Notes: a model not told the origin generated them from the sequence alone. Positions 1 to 9,784 are shown, counted from the first letter of the stretch. The stretch is 36,876 bases of DNA from Chara braunii (GCA_003427395.1 BFEA01000610.1:765641-802516), one strand, 5' to 3'. Translations and numbers: made by a program.

Positions 1-2030
1 TGATAGGATGTGCTGCCACGTCGATAATGGCACGATATGATGTTAGGGAGGGGATCGATCGCCCTCTCCCCATTGAAATCGCACTGTATTTGCTGGGGTT
101 TTTTTTTTCGAAAAATTGTATAAATGGTTCATAGTTCGTAAGATGATAGGATGTGCTGCCAAATCGGTAATGCGACGATATGATGCTGGCGAGGAGATCG
201 ATCGCCCTCTCCCCATTGAAATCGCACTGTATTTAGTGGGTTTTTTTTTTTTTTAAATATGATAAATGATCCATGGTCCATAGAATGATACGATGTGCTC
301 CCACATCGGTAATGTCACCATATGATGCTGGGGAGGGGATCGATCGTCCTCTCCCCATTGAAATCGCACAGTATTTGTTCCTTTTTTTTTTTCGAAAAAT
401 AGGATAAATGGTTCATGGTCCATAGGATGATAGGATGTGCGGCCACGTCGGTAATGCCACGATATAATGCTGGGGAGGGGATCGATCGCCCTCTCCCCAT
501 TGAAATCGCACGGTATTTGATTTTATTTTTTTTCGAAAAATCAGATAAATGTTCCACAGTCCACAGGATCATAGGATGTGCTGCGAAATCGGTAATGCCA
601 TGATATGATGCTGGGGAGGGGATCGATCGTCCTCTCCCGATTGAAATCGCACTGTATTTGCTGCTTTTTTTTTATTTATAAATATGATAAATGGTTCATG
701 GTCTATTGGATGATAGGATGTTCTGCCACGTCGATAATGCCACGATATGATGCTGGGGAGGAGATCAATCGCCCTCTCCCCATTGAAATCGCACTTTATT
801 TGCTCCCTTTTTTTTTCAAAAATCGGATAAATGGTCCATAGTTCGTAAAATGATAGGATGTGCTGCCAAATCGGTAATGTCACGTTATGATGCTGAGGGG
901 GGGATTAATCGCCCTCTCCCCATTGAAATCACACTGTATTTGCTGCTTTTTTTTTTTCGAAAAATAGTATAAATGGTTCATGGTCTATAGGATGATAGGA
1001 TGTGCTGTCACGTTGGTAATGCCACGATATGATGCTGGGGAGGGGATCGTTCGCCCTCTACCTATTGAAATCGCACTGTATTTGCTATTGTTTTCTTTTT
1101 CCGAAAAATCGGATAAATGTTTCATAGTCCATAGGATGATAGGATGTGCTGCCAAATCGGTAATGCCACGATATGATGCTGGGGAGGGGATCGNTTCCGA
1201 AAAATCGGATAAATGTTTCATAGTCCATAGGATGATAGGATGTGCTGCCAAATCGGTAATGCCACGATATGATGCTGGGGAGGGGATCGATCGCCCTCTC
1301 CCCATTGAAATCGCAGTGTATTTGCTGCCTTTTTTTTTTTCGAAAAATCGGATAAATGGACCATAGTTCGTAAGATGATGGGATGAGCTGCCAAATCGGT
1401 AATGCCACGAAATGATGTTGGTGAGGGGATCGATCGCCCTCTCCCCATTGAAATCGCACTATATTTGCTGCTTTTTTTTTTCGAAAAATAGGATAAATGG
1501 TTCATGGTCCATAGGATGATAGGATTTGCTGCCACGCCGGTAATGCCACGATATGATGCTGGGGAGGGGATCGATTGCCCTCTCCCCATTGAAATCGCAC
1601 TGTATTTGCTGTATTTTTTTTTCTTCGAAAAATCGGATAAATGTTTCATAGTTCATAGGATGATAGGATGTGCTGCCAATCGGTAATGCCACGATATGAT
1701 GCTGGGGAGAGGATCGATCGCCCTCTCCCCATTTAAATCGCACTGTATTTGCTGCTTTTGTTTTTCGAAAAATAGGATAAATTATCCATGGTCCATAGGA
1801 TGATAGGATGTGCTGCCACATCGGTAACTCCACGATATGATGCTGGGGAGGGGATGGATCGCCCTCTCCCCATTGAAATCGCACTGTATTTGTTGCTTTT
1901 TTTTTTCGAAAAATAGGATAAATGGTCCATTGTCCATAGGATGATAGGATGTGCTGCCACGTCGGTAATGCTACGATGGAATGCTGGGGAGGGGATCGAT
2001 CTCCCTCTCCCCATTGCAATCGCAATGGAA
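1..2030. repeat. ~142-bp tandem satellite, 14 units
   Basis: Units begin at 1, 144, 286, 428, 569, 711, 851, 993, 1137 (with an artefactual restart at 1233), 1376, 1517, 1661, 1801 and 1942, so the period is 140-144 bp. Each unit carries GATAGGATGTGCTGCC, then a CGGTAATGCCACGATATGATG-like block, a GATCGATCGCCCTCTCCCC block, a short T-run and a GATAAATG box. Two variants recur: an A type with CCACGTCGG or CCACATCGG, and a B type with CCAAATCGG. By eye their order is A B A A B A B A B B A B A A, which hints at a dimeric higher-order repeat. Reading frames that cross it on both strands are by-products of the repeat. The array breaks off near 2030, at the palindrome array. Confidence 0.95.
1099..1289. 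other. Assembly join: N flanked by an exact 95-bp duplication
   Basis: The single N at 1194 is preceded by 1099-1193 and followed by 1195-1289, which are identical 95-bp sequences. This is an unmerged contig overlap, not a real repeat. Removing 96 bases restores one normal satellite unit. The join at 24367 has exactly the same geometry. Confidence 0.9.
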
Positions 2031-2049
2031 AAAGAACGGGCCGTGCCAT

Positions 2050-2955
2050 TGGTGGGGGTCCAGCGTTTGTCAAACGCTGGTCTTTCCAAAAGCACGGTCC
2101 GTGGGCGGGGGTCCAGCGTTTGACAAACGCTGGACCCACCGCCTACAGGCCGAGGCATTGGCGGGGGTCCAGCGTTTGACAAACGCTGGACCCCCGCCCA
2201 CCGGCCGTGCAATTATTGTGGTCCCAGCGTTTAACGAACGTTGGACCCCTCCAAAAGCACGGCCCGTGGGCGGGGGTCCAGTGGACCCACCGCCTACAGG
2301 CCGAGGCATTGGCGGGGGTCCAGCTTTTGACGAATGTTGGAGCCCCGCCCACGAGCCGTAGTTTTGGAGGGATCCAGCGTTTGTCAAGCACTAGACCCCC
2401 GTCAATGCCTCGGTCGGTAGGCGGGGGGGAGGGTCCAGCGTTTGTCAAACGCTGGACCCCCGCCCACGGACCGTGCTTTTGGAGGGTCCAGCGTTTGACA
2501 AACGCTGGACCCCCACCAATTGCACGGCCCGTGGGCAGGGGTCCAGCATTTGTCGAACGCTGGACCCCCCGCCTACCGGCCGAGGCATTGACGGGCGTCC
2601 AGCGTTTGTCAAACGTTGTACACCCGCCAATGGATCGGATGGCATGCGTGGGTCCAATGTTTGTGAAATGCTGGACCTCCGCGCACCTGCCCCGCCATTG
2701 GTGAGGGTCCAGCGTCTGACAAACGCTGGACCCCTCCAAAAGCACGGCTCGTGGGCCGGGGGGGTTCCAGCGTCTGTTAAACGCTGGACCCGTGCCTGCC
2801 GGTTGGGTCGAGGGCTGGGATCAATTGTTTGAACATGCCAGCCAAATGCCAATAGCAACGGCTGGTAGGCCGGAGTCCAGTGTTTCACAAATGCTGGAGC
2901 CCCGCATACCGGCTTGTGCAAGGTGGGGGTCTAGCGTTCTACAAAAGCTCTACTT
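2050..2955. repeat. Array of ~16 short GC-rich palindromes with bidirectional spacers
   Basis: About every 55 bp there is a palindrome built on GTCCAGCGTTTGACAAACG and its mirror arm. The centre base is A or T within GTTTG-N-CAAAC. Copies start near 2057, 2109, 2161, 2220, 2272 (core deleted), 2311, 2370, 2430, 2484, 2538, 2593, 2650, 2704, 2763, 2872 and 2923. Copies at 2109-2137, 2161-2197, 2430-2458 and 2484-2512 are perfect or nearly so; the rest carry substitutions, often on one arm only. Spacers of ~22-28 bp fall into a few families. One contains CCAAAAGCACGGCCCGTGGG, another GCCTACAGGCCGAGGCATTG, and each occurs in both orientations. Reading frames through the block simply read the repeat. 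Confidence 0.93.
2161..2197. repeat. 37-bp perfect palindrome (longest in the array)
   Basis: Two 18-base arms flank a single central A. It begins GCGGGGGTCCAGCGTTTG and is followed by the exact reverse complement. It could form a very stable hairpin or cruciform and is the best reference copy of the array. Confidence 0.95.
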
Positions 2956-3048
2956 CTGATTACCAACCTCCTCTTTTTCTTATGGATATCTCCTCCAGGT
3001 AGAGGTCGTAAGGGTCCGAATGATGCGGATAAGAGGTACAACAACAGG

Positions 3049-4974
3049 TTGAAACTGTATCGCGACAAGCTGTGGGCTCTCGACTGGGTCGGTGTGGCCG
3101 GCGAGGCCGGGTGCGGTGCTGCTGTGTTTTTGACGGAGGACGAAGGGGCGACCTGGTACTGTTGTGGTGGCATCATCAGGTCTCAAATTGACAAGGCCAC
3201 GGCGGAGAAGGCCAAGGTCGACGAGCGAGACTTGAGGAAGTTGTTCCTCACTTCGGTGTACGATGAGCAAGGTACCGACTGGGTCAAAACTGACCACAAG
3301 GTCAGCCTCGACCTCGCTATGTTCAAGGGGTATGGTCAGAAGGCATTCGCTATGAAAGCCTTCGGCAGCAAGCGAGATGAGAATGTGTTGAGGATGCTCT
3401 TACCTATTGAATTCCTCAGCAAGACCAACGGTTATAGGAAAAGTGGTCAATTCCCGACGGTCGCCGCTGGTCACCAGCTCACTTTACCTATTGTCCCGTT
3501 CGACGCTCCTGACGAAAGTCTCGCAGGCTTATCAGCGTGCTCTAGCGATCGCCGGCAGGTTGTGTCGACACTACAACAACCTGTCGGCGGGAAGGAGACA
3601 ATTATTACTTACGAGAGGCGTTCGGTCGGTGGGTCATCGGGAAACATTCCGAAGAAGAAGGTGGTCGTCGGACCTCCTTCGAATCTTCCGGTGAGCTCGC
3701 GTGCTGGTGCCAGCTCACACTCGAGGGACACCTCTCAACGTCGAATGGACATGGAATCAGACGAAGAGACGGAGGATGATGCACGGGTTCGGCAAGTGCG
3801 TTCCCAGTTGATAGCGACGCCAGGGTACATCCAGGGCGAAGGCTCTTGCGATGTGAATGAGCGGCGTCAAAGTGGTGGAGGTGTCGAAGCTCGGGTGAGG
3901 GACGATGGAGAACACGACGAGGATGAATGGGAGTGTGGTAGTGGCGAGCGGAGAGAACACGTTCGAGAAGCGGTTGACCATAAGGAGTGGAAAAAGGTTG
4001 CGGTGAGCGGTGGGGTGGGCGGTGGCAGTGTCAGTGGTTCGGAAATGGAAGACGAGGAATTGGAAGATGAAGAAGGAGATGCCGGTGTTTCCGCGGGGCT
4101 ACCTTCCAAGGGGAAGGGAAAACGCACAGCGCAGTCGTCGTCGACGCCAGCTGCGCCCAAGAAGCAGGCTCGAAGGAAAGCTGTGGACGAAGCTCGGGTC
4201 GCCTTGGATGCATCTCGAGGGACGCTTGGTGAAGCCGATGTGAAATGCAAATCAAGTGCTCGGGTTCGCAAAACGTCACAACCCAGGAAGCCCGTGCGGC
4301 CATCAAGGCGCCAGAAATCGGACAACTCCACCGACGATGCTGAAGGGGTGGCCCCTCGCTTGCTCTCCCTCCCTGACGACGACGAACAGGAGACGAAGAA
4401 ACCAAGCGTGGTCAATATGACGCAGTGCTTCTTCCTCGAGTACGACGACGACAGCAAAAAGAGAAGAGACCCGTCGAGAGTGGTCATTGACGTCGTGCAG
4501 ATTCTTCCAATTCCGGTGGGAGATATCGCCTTCAACCAGCGATCGCTGAACCCGGCCATCGTTGCAGGCATCGAAGCGGCAATCGATGCATCAACTCGTC
4601 CAAGGTCCGAGGATGATCCAGCTCCGTGGGATCCACCGGAGTTGGTGCTGGCTCCGATTACACCATCAATGGACGAGAACAGCCAAGGGATATGCGTCCT
4701 TCCACAGGACTTCGATCCCGATAGGGAAGATGAGTATTTCTATTACCCGGTTGCCGGTCAACATATTTTCGAAGCTATGAAAAGAGCAGTGGCGAATAAT
4801 TCTGCAGCAGTGGAGGTGTTCGATTTTCGGAATTATGATCGTGTGCGGATCATTTATTTCGGCGACGACCATACGAACGGGTACGCGTATGTTTCGATAT
4901 ACGACAATACGAGAGTTGACCGTGCTATATTGTCGTCGTTCCACCAAGCCTGCGAGGACATCAGAGGATTTTGA
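3049..4974 (+). CDS. Segment 1 of the decayed gene: N-terminal and ParB-like region (partial)
   Basis: An open stretch of 641 codons that starts on TTG, so this is not the true start. The frame is open upstream through a basic GRGRKGP motif resembling an AT-hook. Residues ~1-150 form a globular Trp/Cys-containing region that I do not recognise. Residues ~200-470 are Glu/Asp- and Lys/Arg-rich linker with stretches such as DEETEDDARV. Residues ~490-640 resemble the ParB/sulfiredoxin fold: VIDVVQILPIPVGDI, a helix with NPAIVAGIEAAID, a PELVLAPI strand, and YYPVAGQHIFEAMKRA where ParB proteins have a G-H-R box. The key Arg after GQH is Ile here. It ends at a TGA (4972), and the same frame continues with DSKKWIGPVGN. 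Confidence 0.5.
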   Translation: MKLYRDKLWALDWVGVAGEAGCGAAVFLTEDEGATWYCCGGIIRSQIDKATAEKAKVDERDLRKLFLTSVYDEQGTDWVKTDHKVSLDLAMFKGYGQKAFAMKAFGSKRDENVLRMLLPIEFLSKTNGYRKSGQFPTVAAGHQLTLPIVPFDAPDESLAGLSACSSDRRQVVSTLQQPVGGKETIITYERRSVGGSSGNIPKKKVVVGPPSNLPVSSRAGASSHSRDTSQRRMDMESDEETEDDARVRQVRSQLIATPGYIQGEGSCDVNERRQSGGGVEARVRDDGEHDEDEWECGSGERREHVREAVDHKEWKKVAVSGGVGGGSVSGSEMEDEELEDEEGDAGVSAGLPSKGKGKRTAQSSSTPAAPKKQARRKAVDEARVALDASRGTLGEADVKCKSSARVRKTSQPRKPVRPSRRQKSDNSTDDAEGVAPRLLSLPDDDEQETKKPSVVNMTQCFFLEYDDDSKKRRDPSRVVIDVVQILPIPVGDIAFNQRSLNPAIVAGIEAAIDASTRPRSEDDPAPWDPPELVLAPITPSMDENSQGICVLPQDFDPDREDEYFYYPVAGQHIFEAMKRAVANNSAAVEVFDFRNYDRVRIIYFGDDHTNGYAYVSIYDNTRVDRAILSSFHQACEDIRGF

Positions 4975-6069
4975 GACTCCAAGAAATGGATCGGCCCTGT
5001 GGGGAACGTGTCCAAAGGGGATCCCGCCTGTTTGACGCATCAGGAAGAGTGGAGGAAATTTTTGAGGGCGTGCATGGGGAAGTCATGTGAGAAATCATTG
5101 TGGACCGAGTGTTTGGCTCCGAAGTGGCAACAGGACTGGACGAACAGAATGAGGGGATACATGAATGTCGCCACATGCAGGGACAGGATATGGACATTGG
5201 TAAAGGAGTTTTTTCTGAAGTTCGAGGTGGGGGAGTTGCCGCTATACGACAACAAATGCCCAAAGGACTTGCCCGGGAAGCAGGAAGGCCGGGTGCTGGG
5301 TCAATTCACTGAAGAGGTGCAAGGGAAGAAGGAGGTGTTCCATTGCATACCGGCTAGGGACGGGGGACCAAACGCTACGGTGTCCTTCAAAGATCTCGTT
5401 CCGTAAAACTTCAAATGTTTTGGAGACATGACGGCATGAGAGAAGGAAATTGCATTGCGGTTGATGATAAATAAGAAAGTCATCGCCACTACTAGACTGG
5501 TTCCTCTTGGGAAGTTGAACATGACCAGCCTCCTCGACATCATTATGCGCGGGAGATACATGATGCGTCTGTTCAACTACATCGTCTTCAAATCGGAGAA
5601 CAGAGAGGCGAGAGAATGGAAGGACGGGAACTTCTTCGACTATGAAAAAGTGGAGCAAAGGTTTGGTGTGAGGGCAGTCGAATGGGATGAGAAAAGGGAT
5701 ATGATCTCTTTGGAATACGTCCGGAGGGTTCCAAGAAGACTCGGCGGAGAGCAAGAGGAAAAAGGTCTGAAAGGAACTGGTCTGAAGGCCACGGAGGCAT
5801 TGTATAGGGACGCGCCTTTCCACTTTAAGTACTTCGTATACCATGCAATTGGAAGAGTGGAATTGCTGACAGTTGAGTTGCGACGGTTGAAGAACGCTGC
5901 GCTTAATCTGAGTTGGAAAAAGAAACAACAACGGTCGACATTGCTACCGGTCAACATGCACCCCACGGAGTTGCTGCCCGCGGCTGACGAAATTGTGACT
6001 GCACCCACGAACTTGAATTGCAAGGCGGCTATCCTCGATCTCGCCAACCCGAAGGAGTGCCTTGCATGA
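4975..6069 (+). CDS. Segment 2: Cys/Trp-rich linker and start of methyltransferase-like domain (partial)
   Basis: This continues in the same frame as segment 1, with internal nonsense codons at 5404 and 5437. The first 140 residues contain a Trp/Cys-rich module (EEWRKFLRACMGKSCEKSLW, then NVATCRDRIWTLVKEFF). The next ~200 residues are mixed helical and charged. The segment ends CKAAILDLANPKECLA before the TGA at 6067. That region sits where motif IV (DPPW/DPPY) of N6-adenine or N4-cytosine DNA methyltransferases would be, but the DPP core is absent. Catalytic activity is therefore doubtful even in an intact relative. Confidence 0.45.
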
Positions 6070-7272
6070 TCGCCAGCTGATTTCGATGCTTTGCACAAAA
6101 CGATGACGAAATTGTGCGATAATAATTGGGTTTTTATTGTTTTTGCCCCGCAAAAACAACATAAGATCATCATGAAGTCGCTTTACAACTGGGACGATGT
6201 AGAGGTGATACCCGGGACTTGGAAGCGTTATATTGGGGTCAGGACGGCTGTCAGCAAGTACGGAAACTGACAAGTCGATTATAAGAACACGATGGCGATC
6301 GTCCTGCATGCCGAGGGCGGCGACCTCACGAAGGTCACGAGGGCCCCTAAATCGGAGGCGGGGATAGTGGAGCTAAACGTTGAGGAGGAGCACTTCAAGA
6401 GGTGCACAGCGAGGCACGACGGCGAGGAAGAAAATGAACGAGAGGTGTATGGGCGGTAGGAACGACATCCCTAACGGTTGCAGAAGTTGTGTAGTTCATT
6501 TCTGCATGAGGATCAGGGGGTGATTCTTATCGGGAAGCCGCATGCAGGACTTGTGTGAGAGCTTCTGCGCGTTGGCTATCATGTTTTCGCATGCGACTCA
6601 TCGCCCAAAGACATTTCGTACTTGACGAAGACCATCGAAATTCTTGGGAAGGACGTGAGAAACGATTGCACGGTTCAGAAACAGAAGACTGCGCACCGTC
6701 CGGACAGGGACATGTACCACAAGCTGAGTAAGAAGAGAAACAAGATGTGGGAATATCTATTCCAAGGCCAACCCAAGTCGCCATTCGAGCATGACTACAT
6801 AGTTCGCAAAGCGATGGCACAAGAAGTATATGGTGGCTACCATAAAGCGCAAGTGGGTGCGTTTGCGATGTTCGTGGCGAGATGTGAACAAATGAAGTTC
6901 ACAGCAAATCAGTCAATGCTGACGTACGAAGAGTACAGCAACATTGTCAAAACAACTGATGCATGGAATCGGATCGAGAGCGACGAGGAGACCGAAACAT
7001 CGGACCTCGAAATCGAAGAGCGAGTGAAACGTTTGCGAGAGGGAATGCAAAGTGTGCCGACATGCAGCGTGCCGAACGAGAATCCAGAAGAAGGTCGCAC
7101 GAAATCGGGAGGTGCGAGCAGTCCGACGCGTGACGTGACCGACAGGGAAAGTTCCGTTTCACAGATGCAAACGGATTCGCCTACGCCCCTCAGAGGACTT
7201 GAGAATGCATTGATTCATGGCAATTGTCACGGGTTCCAGGGGAGACCTCGCACTTTTCAAGGAAACACATAA
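6070..7272 (+). CDS. Segment 3: methyltransferase-like core and helical C-terminal region (partial)
   Basis: Same frame, with stops at 6268, 6457, 6472 and 6556. NNWVFIVFAPQKQHKIIM resembles the strand and helix after motif IV. Further on, VILIGKPHAGLV, a stop, then ELLRVGYHVFACDSSP resembles motif I and its following acidic strand. Motif IV before motif I is the permuted order of beta-class DNA methyltransferases. The open 6622-7272 part encodes a Lys/Arg-rich helical region (YHKLSKKRNKMWEYLFQGQP) and a Ser/Thr/Glu-rich tail. Phage ParB-methyltransferase fusions are known, so the combination has a precedent. The assignment rests on shape alone. Confidence 0.4.
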
Positions 7273-8284
7273 CACAACATCCTGGCAGACGCCGATGAGG
7301 ATGACTTGGCGGTTCCTGATGCCCTTCCGAGGCTGATGCCCGGTGATGATATTCCCGATCGCATTGTGCAGGCCAGCGAACGGTCGTACTTCATTGAAGA
7401 CAAGGTGCCAGAAACGACGTCTGAGAAGTGGGGGTATCACATTTTGTGGCATACAGACGTATTCGAGCCATGCATTTTCAAGGGGGAGTGGATGATGACA
7501 CTGCATCTAGCATTAGGATGGAAAGTCAAACCGAGACTAGCAGTAGTACTGTGGCTGAAAGTGACGAAGAGCGAAATTGTCTTCCGTGTCAGGTGCGAAA
7601 ACGACGGAGCGGACGAGGCAGCTATTGAGGAGAAGGCTCAATTGATATTCGATTCTCTGCACTCCAACAATCAGCTGGAATATAAACACATGTTCTATGA
7701 CTTGCCGTCAAGCCGGTCATACAAGACCATCGACTGGAAGATCGAACTTCATCCTGCGTGCCAAGGCATTGAGACAATCCAGTTGGTTGGGATGCTCACA
7801 GCTTGGGGGGCAGTCGACGACGCACTTGGCTGCCAGTGTTGGAGAAGCGATGAGTCAAACCAATGTCAAGATAATGGGGGTGGACAAGGGAACACGGAAT
7901 GTCGACAAAGATCCTTCGAACATCGCATCGTACGGGCCTCCTCTAATAACTCAGGTGAAAAACAAGAGTGTATCGCAGATGGAGAACCCCACTCCTTCCA
8001 CGAACATGGCGGTTTCATATGAAATGCAACAAGGTGGGTATGCAGAACGCGCGAGTGAGGTGCAAAAAGATTTCGATGAGATGATGAAACTGCTGGATGG
8101 GGCAGAGAAGGACGGGAAGAGAAAGCTTGAGGGATCAACCACGTCCCAGACGGTGATTAATTGTATATCGTTAAGCGATGAAGGGGTAGACGTGCATGTA
8201 GAGGGGTGCGATGACAATGAGGATGCAAGGGACAATGTCGATGAACAAAAGGTAATGGATGACGGAGGTCAACCTGCGAGATGA
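7273..8284 (+). CDS. Segment 4: frameshifted acidic C-terminal tail (partial)
   Basis: Frame 1 continues past the TAA at 7270 with DDLAVPDALPRLMPGDDIPD and stays convincing to about 7490 (FEPCIFKGEW). The best sequence then moves to another frame (TASSIRMESQTETSSSTVAE). From about 7800 it is in frame 2 (QKDFDEMMKLLDGAEKDGK), ending in an Asp/Glu-rich tail at 8284. The two shifts are either small indels or unrecognised introns. No domain is recognised. Low-complexity acidic tails are a recurrent feature of this protein. Confidence 0.4.
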
Positions 8285-8293
8285 TCGACAAGA

Positions 8294-8310
8294 GAAATAA
8301 AGAATAAACA
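8294..8310 (+). terminator. Candidate polyadenylation signals after the decayed gene
   Basis: Two AATAAA hexamers occur within 20 bases just after the last stop codon, in AT-rich DNA. Position and orientation fit the 3' end of the upstream gene. No cleavage site can be placed from sequence alone. Confidence 0.4.
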
Positions 8311-8487
8311 TCCGATTAATGTGTAGATATATGCAGAGGTTGAGTTCGGGTTGGCGTGACACTCTGTGTATGTGTGTGAGTGTTTGTACGCAACTCAGAT
8401 AAATATTTTCGGCGGAAGACGTGTGATATAATTATTGATTCCGCAGTGAATTGGAGAGGACATCAGATAACAGTGTCAATCATGATA

Positions 8488-8490
<3 letters not shown>

Positions 8491-8545
<55 letters not shown>
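8491..8545. repeat. (CT)n microsatellite
   Basis: About 27 uninterrupted CT dinucleotides. It separates the large decayed gene from the Ulp1 pseudogene. Small flanking reading frames that translate it as alternating Ser/Leu are not genes. Confidence 0.97.
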
Positions 8546-8547
<2 letters not shown>

Positions 8548-8956
8548 TATCGATCGATGAATCTAACGAAAGTGTGATTAATAGCGAGGAATGTCAGAAA
8601 TACACGTGCATATTGTCATAAAACACTGGTAATGAGGTCGATGAATATAATGAAGAGATGTCATTGGTAAAGGGTTTTTTTCAAAACTCGCTCGTTGAAG
8701 GTGACTCCTAGTTAATGCGGTTGATGAATATGATGGAAGTGCATGAAAGAAAATAATGGAGTGTATTGGTTTCAACTACGTAAATTACTAGTTCTAATAA
8801 GCACCTACTAATTCTAATATGCACCCCGCTCTTTTAAGGTAACCGTTACTGCGGATTACTACAACAAATTGAATGCAATGAACATGACTAGAAATGGACG
8901 TATTGAAACATGAGCTCACATAAAGACATGGCGCGTTGTCATGTGCAGCGCAAACG
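8546..8956. other. AT-rich spacer without recognised features
   Basis: No convincing reading frame or repeat was seen apart from a weak direct repeat at 8788-8825 (ACTAGTTCTAATAAGCACC, then ACTAATTCTAATATGCACC). It may be an intron or intergenic sequence between the two decayed coding regions. Confidence 0.5.
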
Positions 8957-9784
8957 ACAATGGAGGATAACCGGAGGTGCAAAAATGGATAGACCGTCCG
9001 CTTGGCAACAACGAATTTGACGGAGAGAGAGATGGAGACCCTCACGAGATTGCGAGTGAAACTTGGGGATAGCGACGTCATAACAAGTTCATTCAACGAA
9101 GATACAAAAGAAGAATTAACGATGACAGTCAACGATTTTAGTTTACTAATGATAGAAAAAAAGTGGTTGAACGAGCAGATAGTTAATTTTTATCTTAACC
9201 TTGTCTGACTGGACAATGAGAATCGTGTGACGCACCATAATTGCGATTCGAAGAACGAAGACATCGTTAGAACAGGAAAGGGGCGCATTCCTACAATAGC
9301 AGTTCTAAGCTCTTTTTTTTTTGCAAAACTATTTGATAGCGATATGAAGTTCAAGTACGAAAAGGTTCGCAGCTGGTTCACAGAGGTCATGATTAGCGAC
9401 ATGAATTTGATCATTGCACCTTTTCACGTCGCGCACAACCAACATTGGACACTCGTAGTGGCAAACCTTAGGCGTATGAAATTTGAGTACTACGATTCGC
9501 TGACACCGGATGTTGAACTCGCGGCGAAGGTGACAGAGGGGTTCGCAAGATTTCTGTACATGACGTCGGTCGAACAAGGTCAAGCAATTGACACGAAGAA
9601 CTTCAACCATATATGGCAAGTGGAAGGCATTCCAAAGCAGCGCAACTTCAACGAGTGCGGTGTGTTTATGCTGACATATGCATCACTATTGGCGAGATGG
9701 TTTCTTCCATCTTTCACGTTCACATCAAATAACACAAAGAAAATACGATCCCGGATAGCTTTCGACGTAGCTGTTGTGGAGTAG
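8957..9784 (+). pseudogene. Ulp1/SENP-like SUMO protease (peptidase family C48)
   Basis: One frame runs from about 8957 to the TAG at 9782, broken by TAG at 8990 and TGA at 9206. The family hallmarks are present in order: WLNEQIVNFYL (substrate-groove region), HVAHNQHWTLVV with the catalytic His, EYYDSLTPD with the catalytic Asp, and PKQRNFNECGVF with the oxyanion Gln and nucleophile Cys. ECG replaces the usual DCG. The remaining ~250 residues match a C48 catalytic core without a long regulatory N-terminus. Such proteases cleave SUMO from conjugates and are often carried by plant Mutator- and CACTA-type transposons. Proximity and strand suggest it belongs with the upstream gene, but that is inference. 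The residues are intact; the two stops make it probably dead. Confidence 0.8.

Larger units (their letters stand above)
2999..8284 (+). pseudogene. Large decayed single-frame gene: ParB-like plus methyltransferase-like protein
   Basis: Reading frame 1 stays protein-like from about 2999 to about 7490. It is interrupted only by nonsense codons at 4972, 5404, 5437, 6067, 6268, 6457, 6472, 6556 and 7270, with no indel needed. Protein-like sequence then continues in other frames to a stop at 8282-8284, followed by AATAAA signals. If whole, it would encode roughly 1,750 residues. There is no in-frame ATG near the start. The polypyrimidine stretch ending CCTCCAG at 2992-2998 resembles a splice acceptor, so the 5' exon may be missing or lie under the palindrome array. 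The order looks like: basic N-terminus, acidic linker, ParB/sulfiredoxin-like fold, Cys/Trp-rich module, permuted N4/N6 DNA-methyltransferase-like fold, charged tail. Domain names are inferred from motif shape; decay is certain. Confidence 0.6.

Noticed and set aside
315-2139. Several ORFs on both strands over the satellite
   Set aside because: Their peptides repeat with the satellite period and are open on both strands at once; they are by-products of the repeat.
2050-2955. CRISPR array
   Set aside because: Regular palindromic repeats with spacers resemble one. However, spacers recur as a few families in both orientations, the repeats are heavily mutated, there are no cas genes, and the context is eukaryotic.
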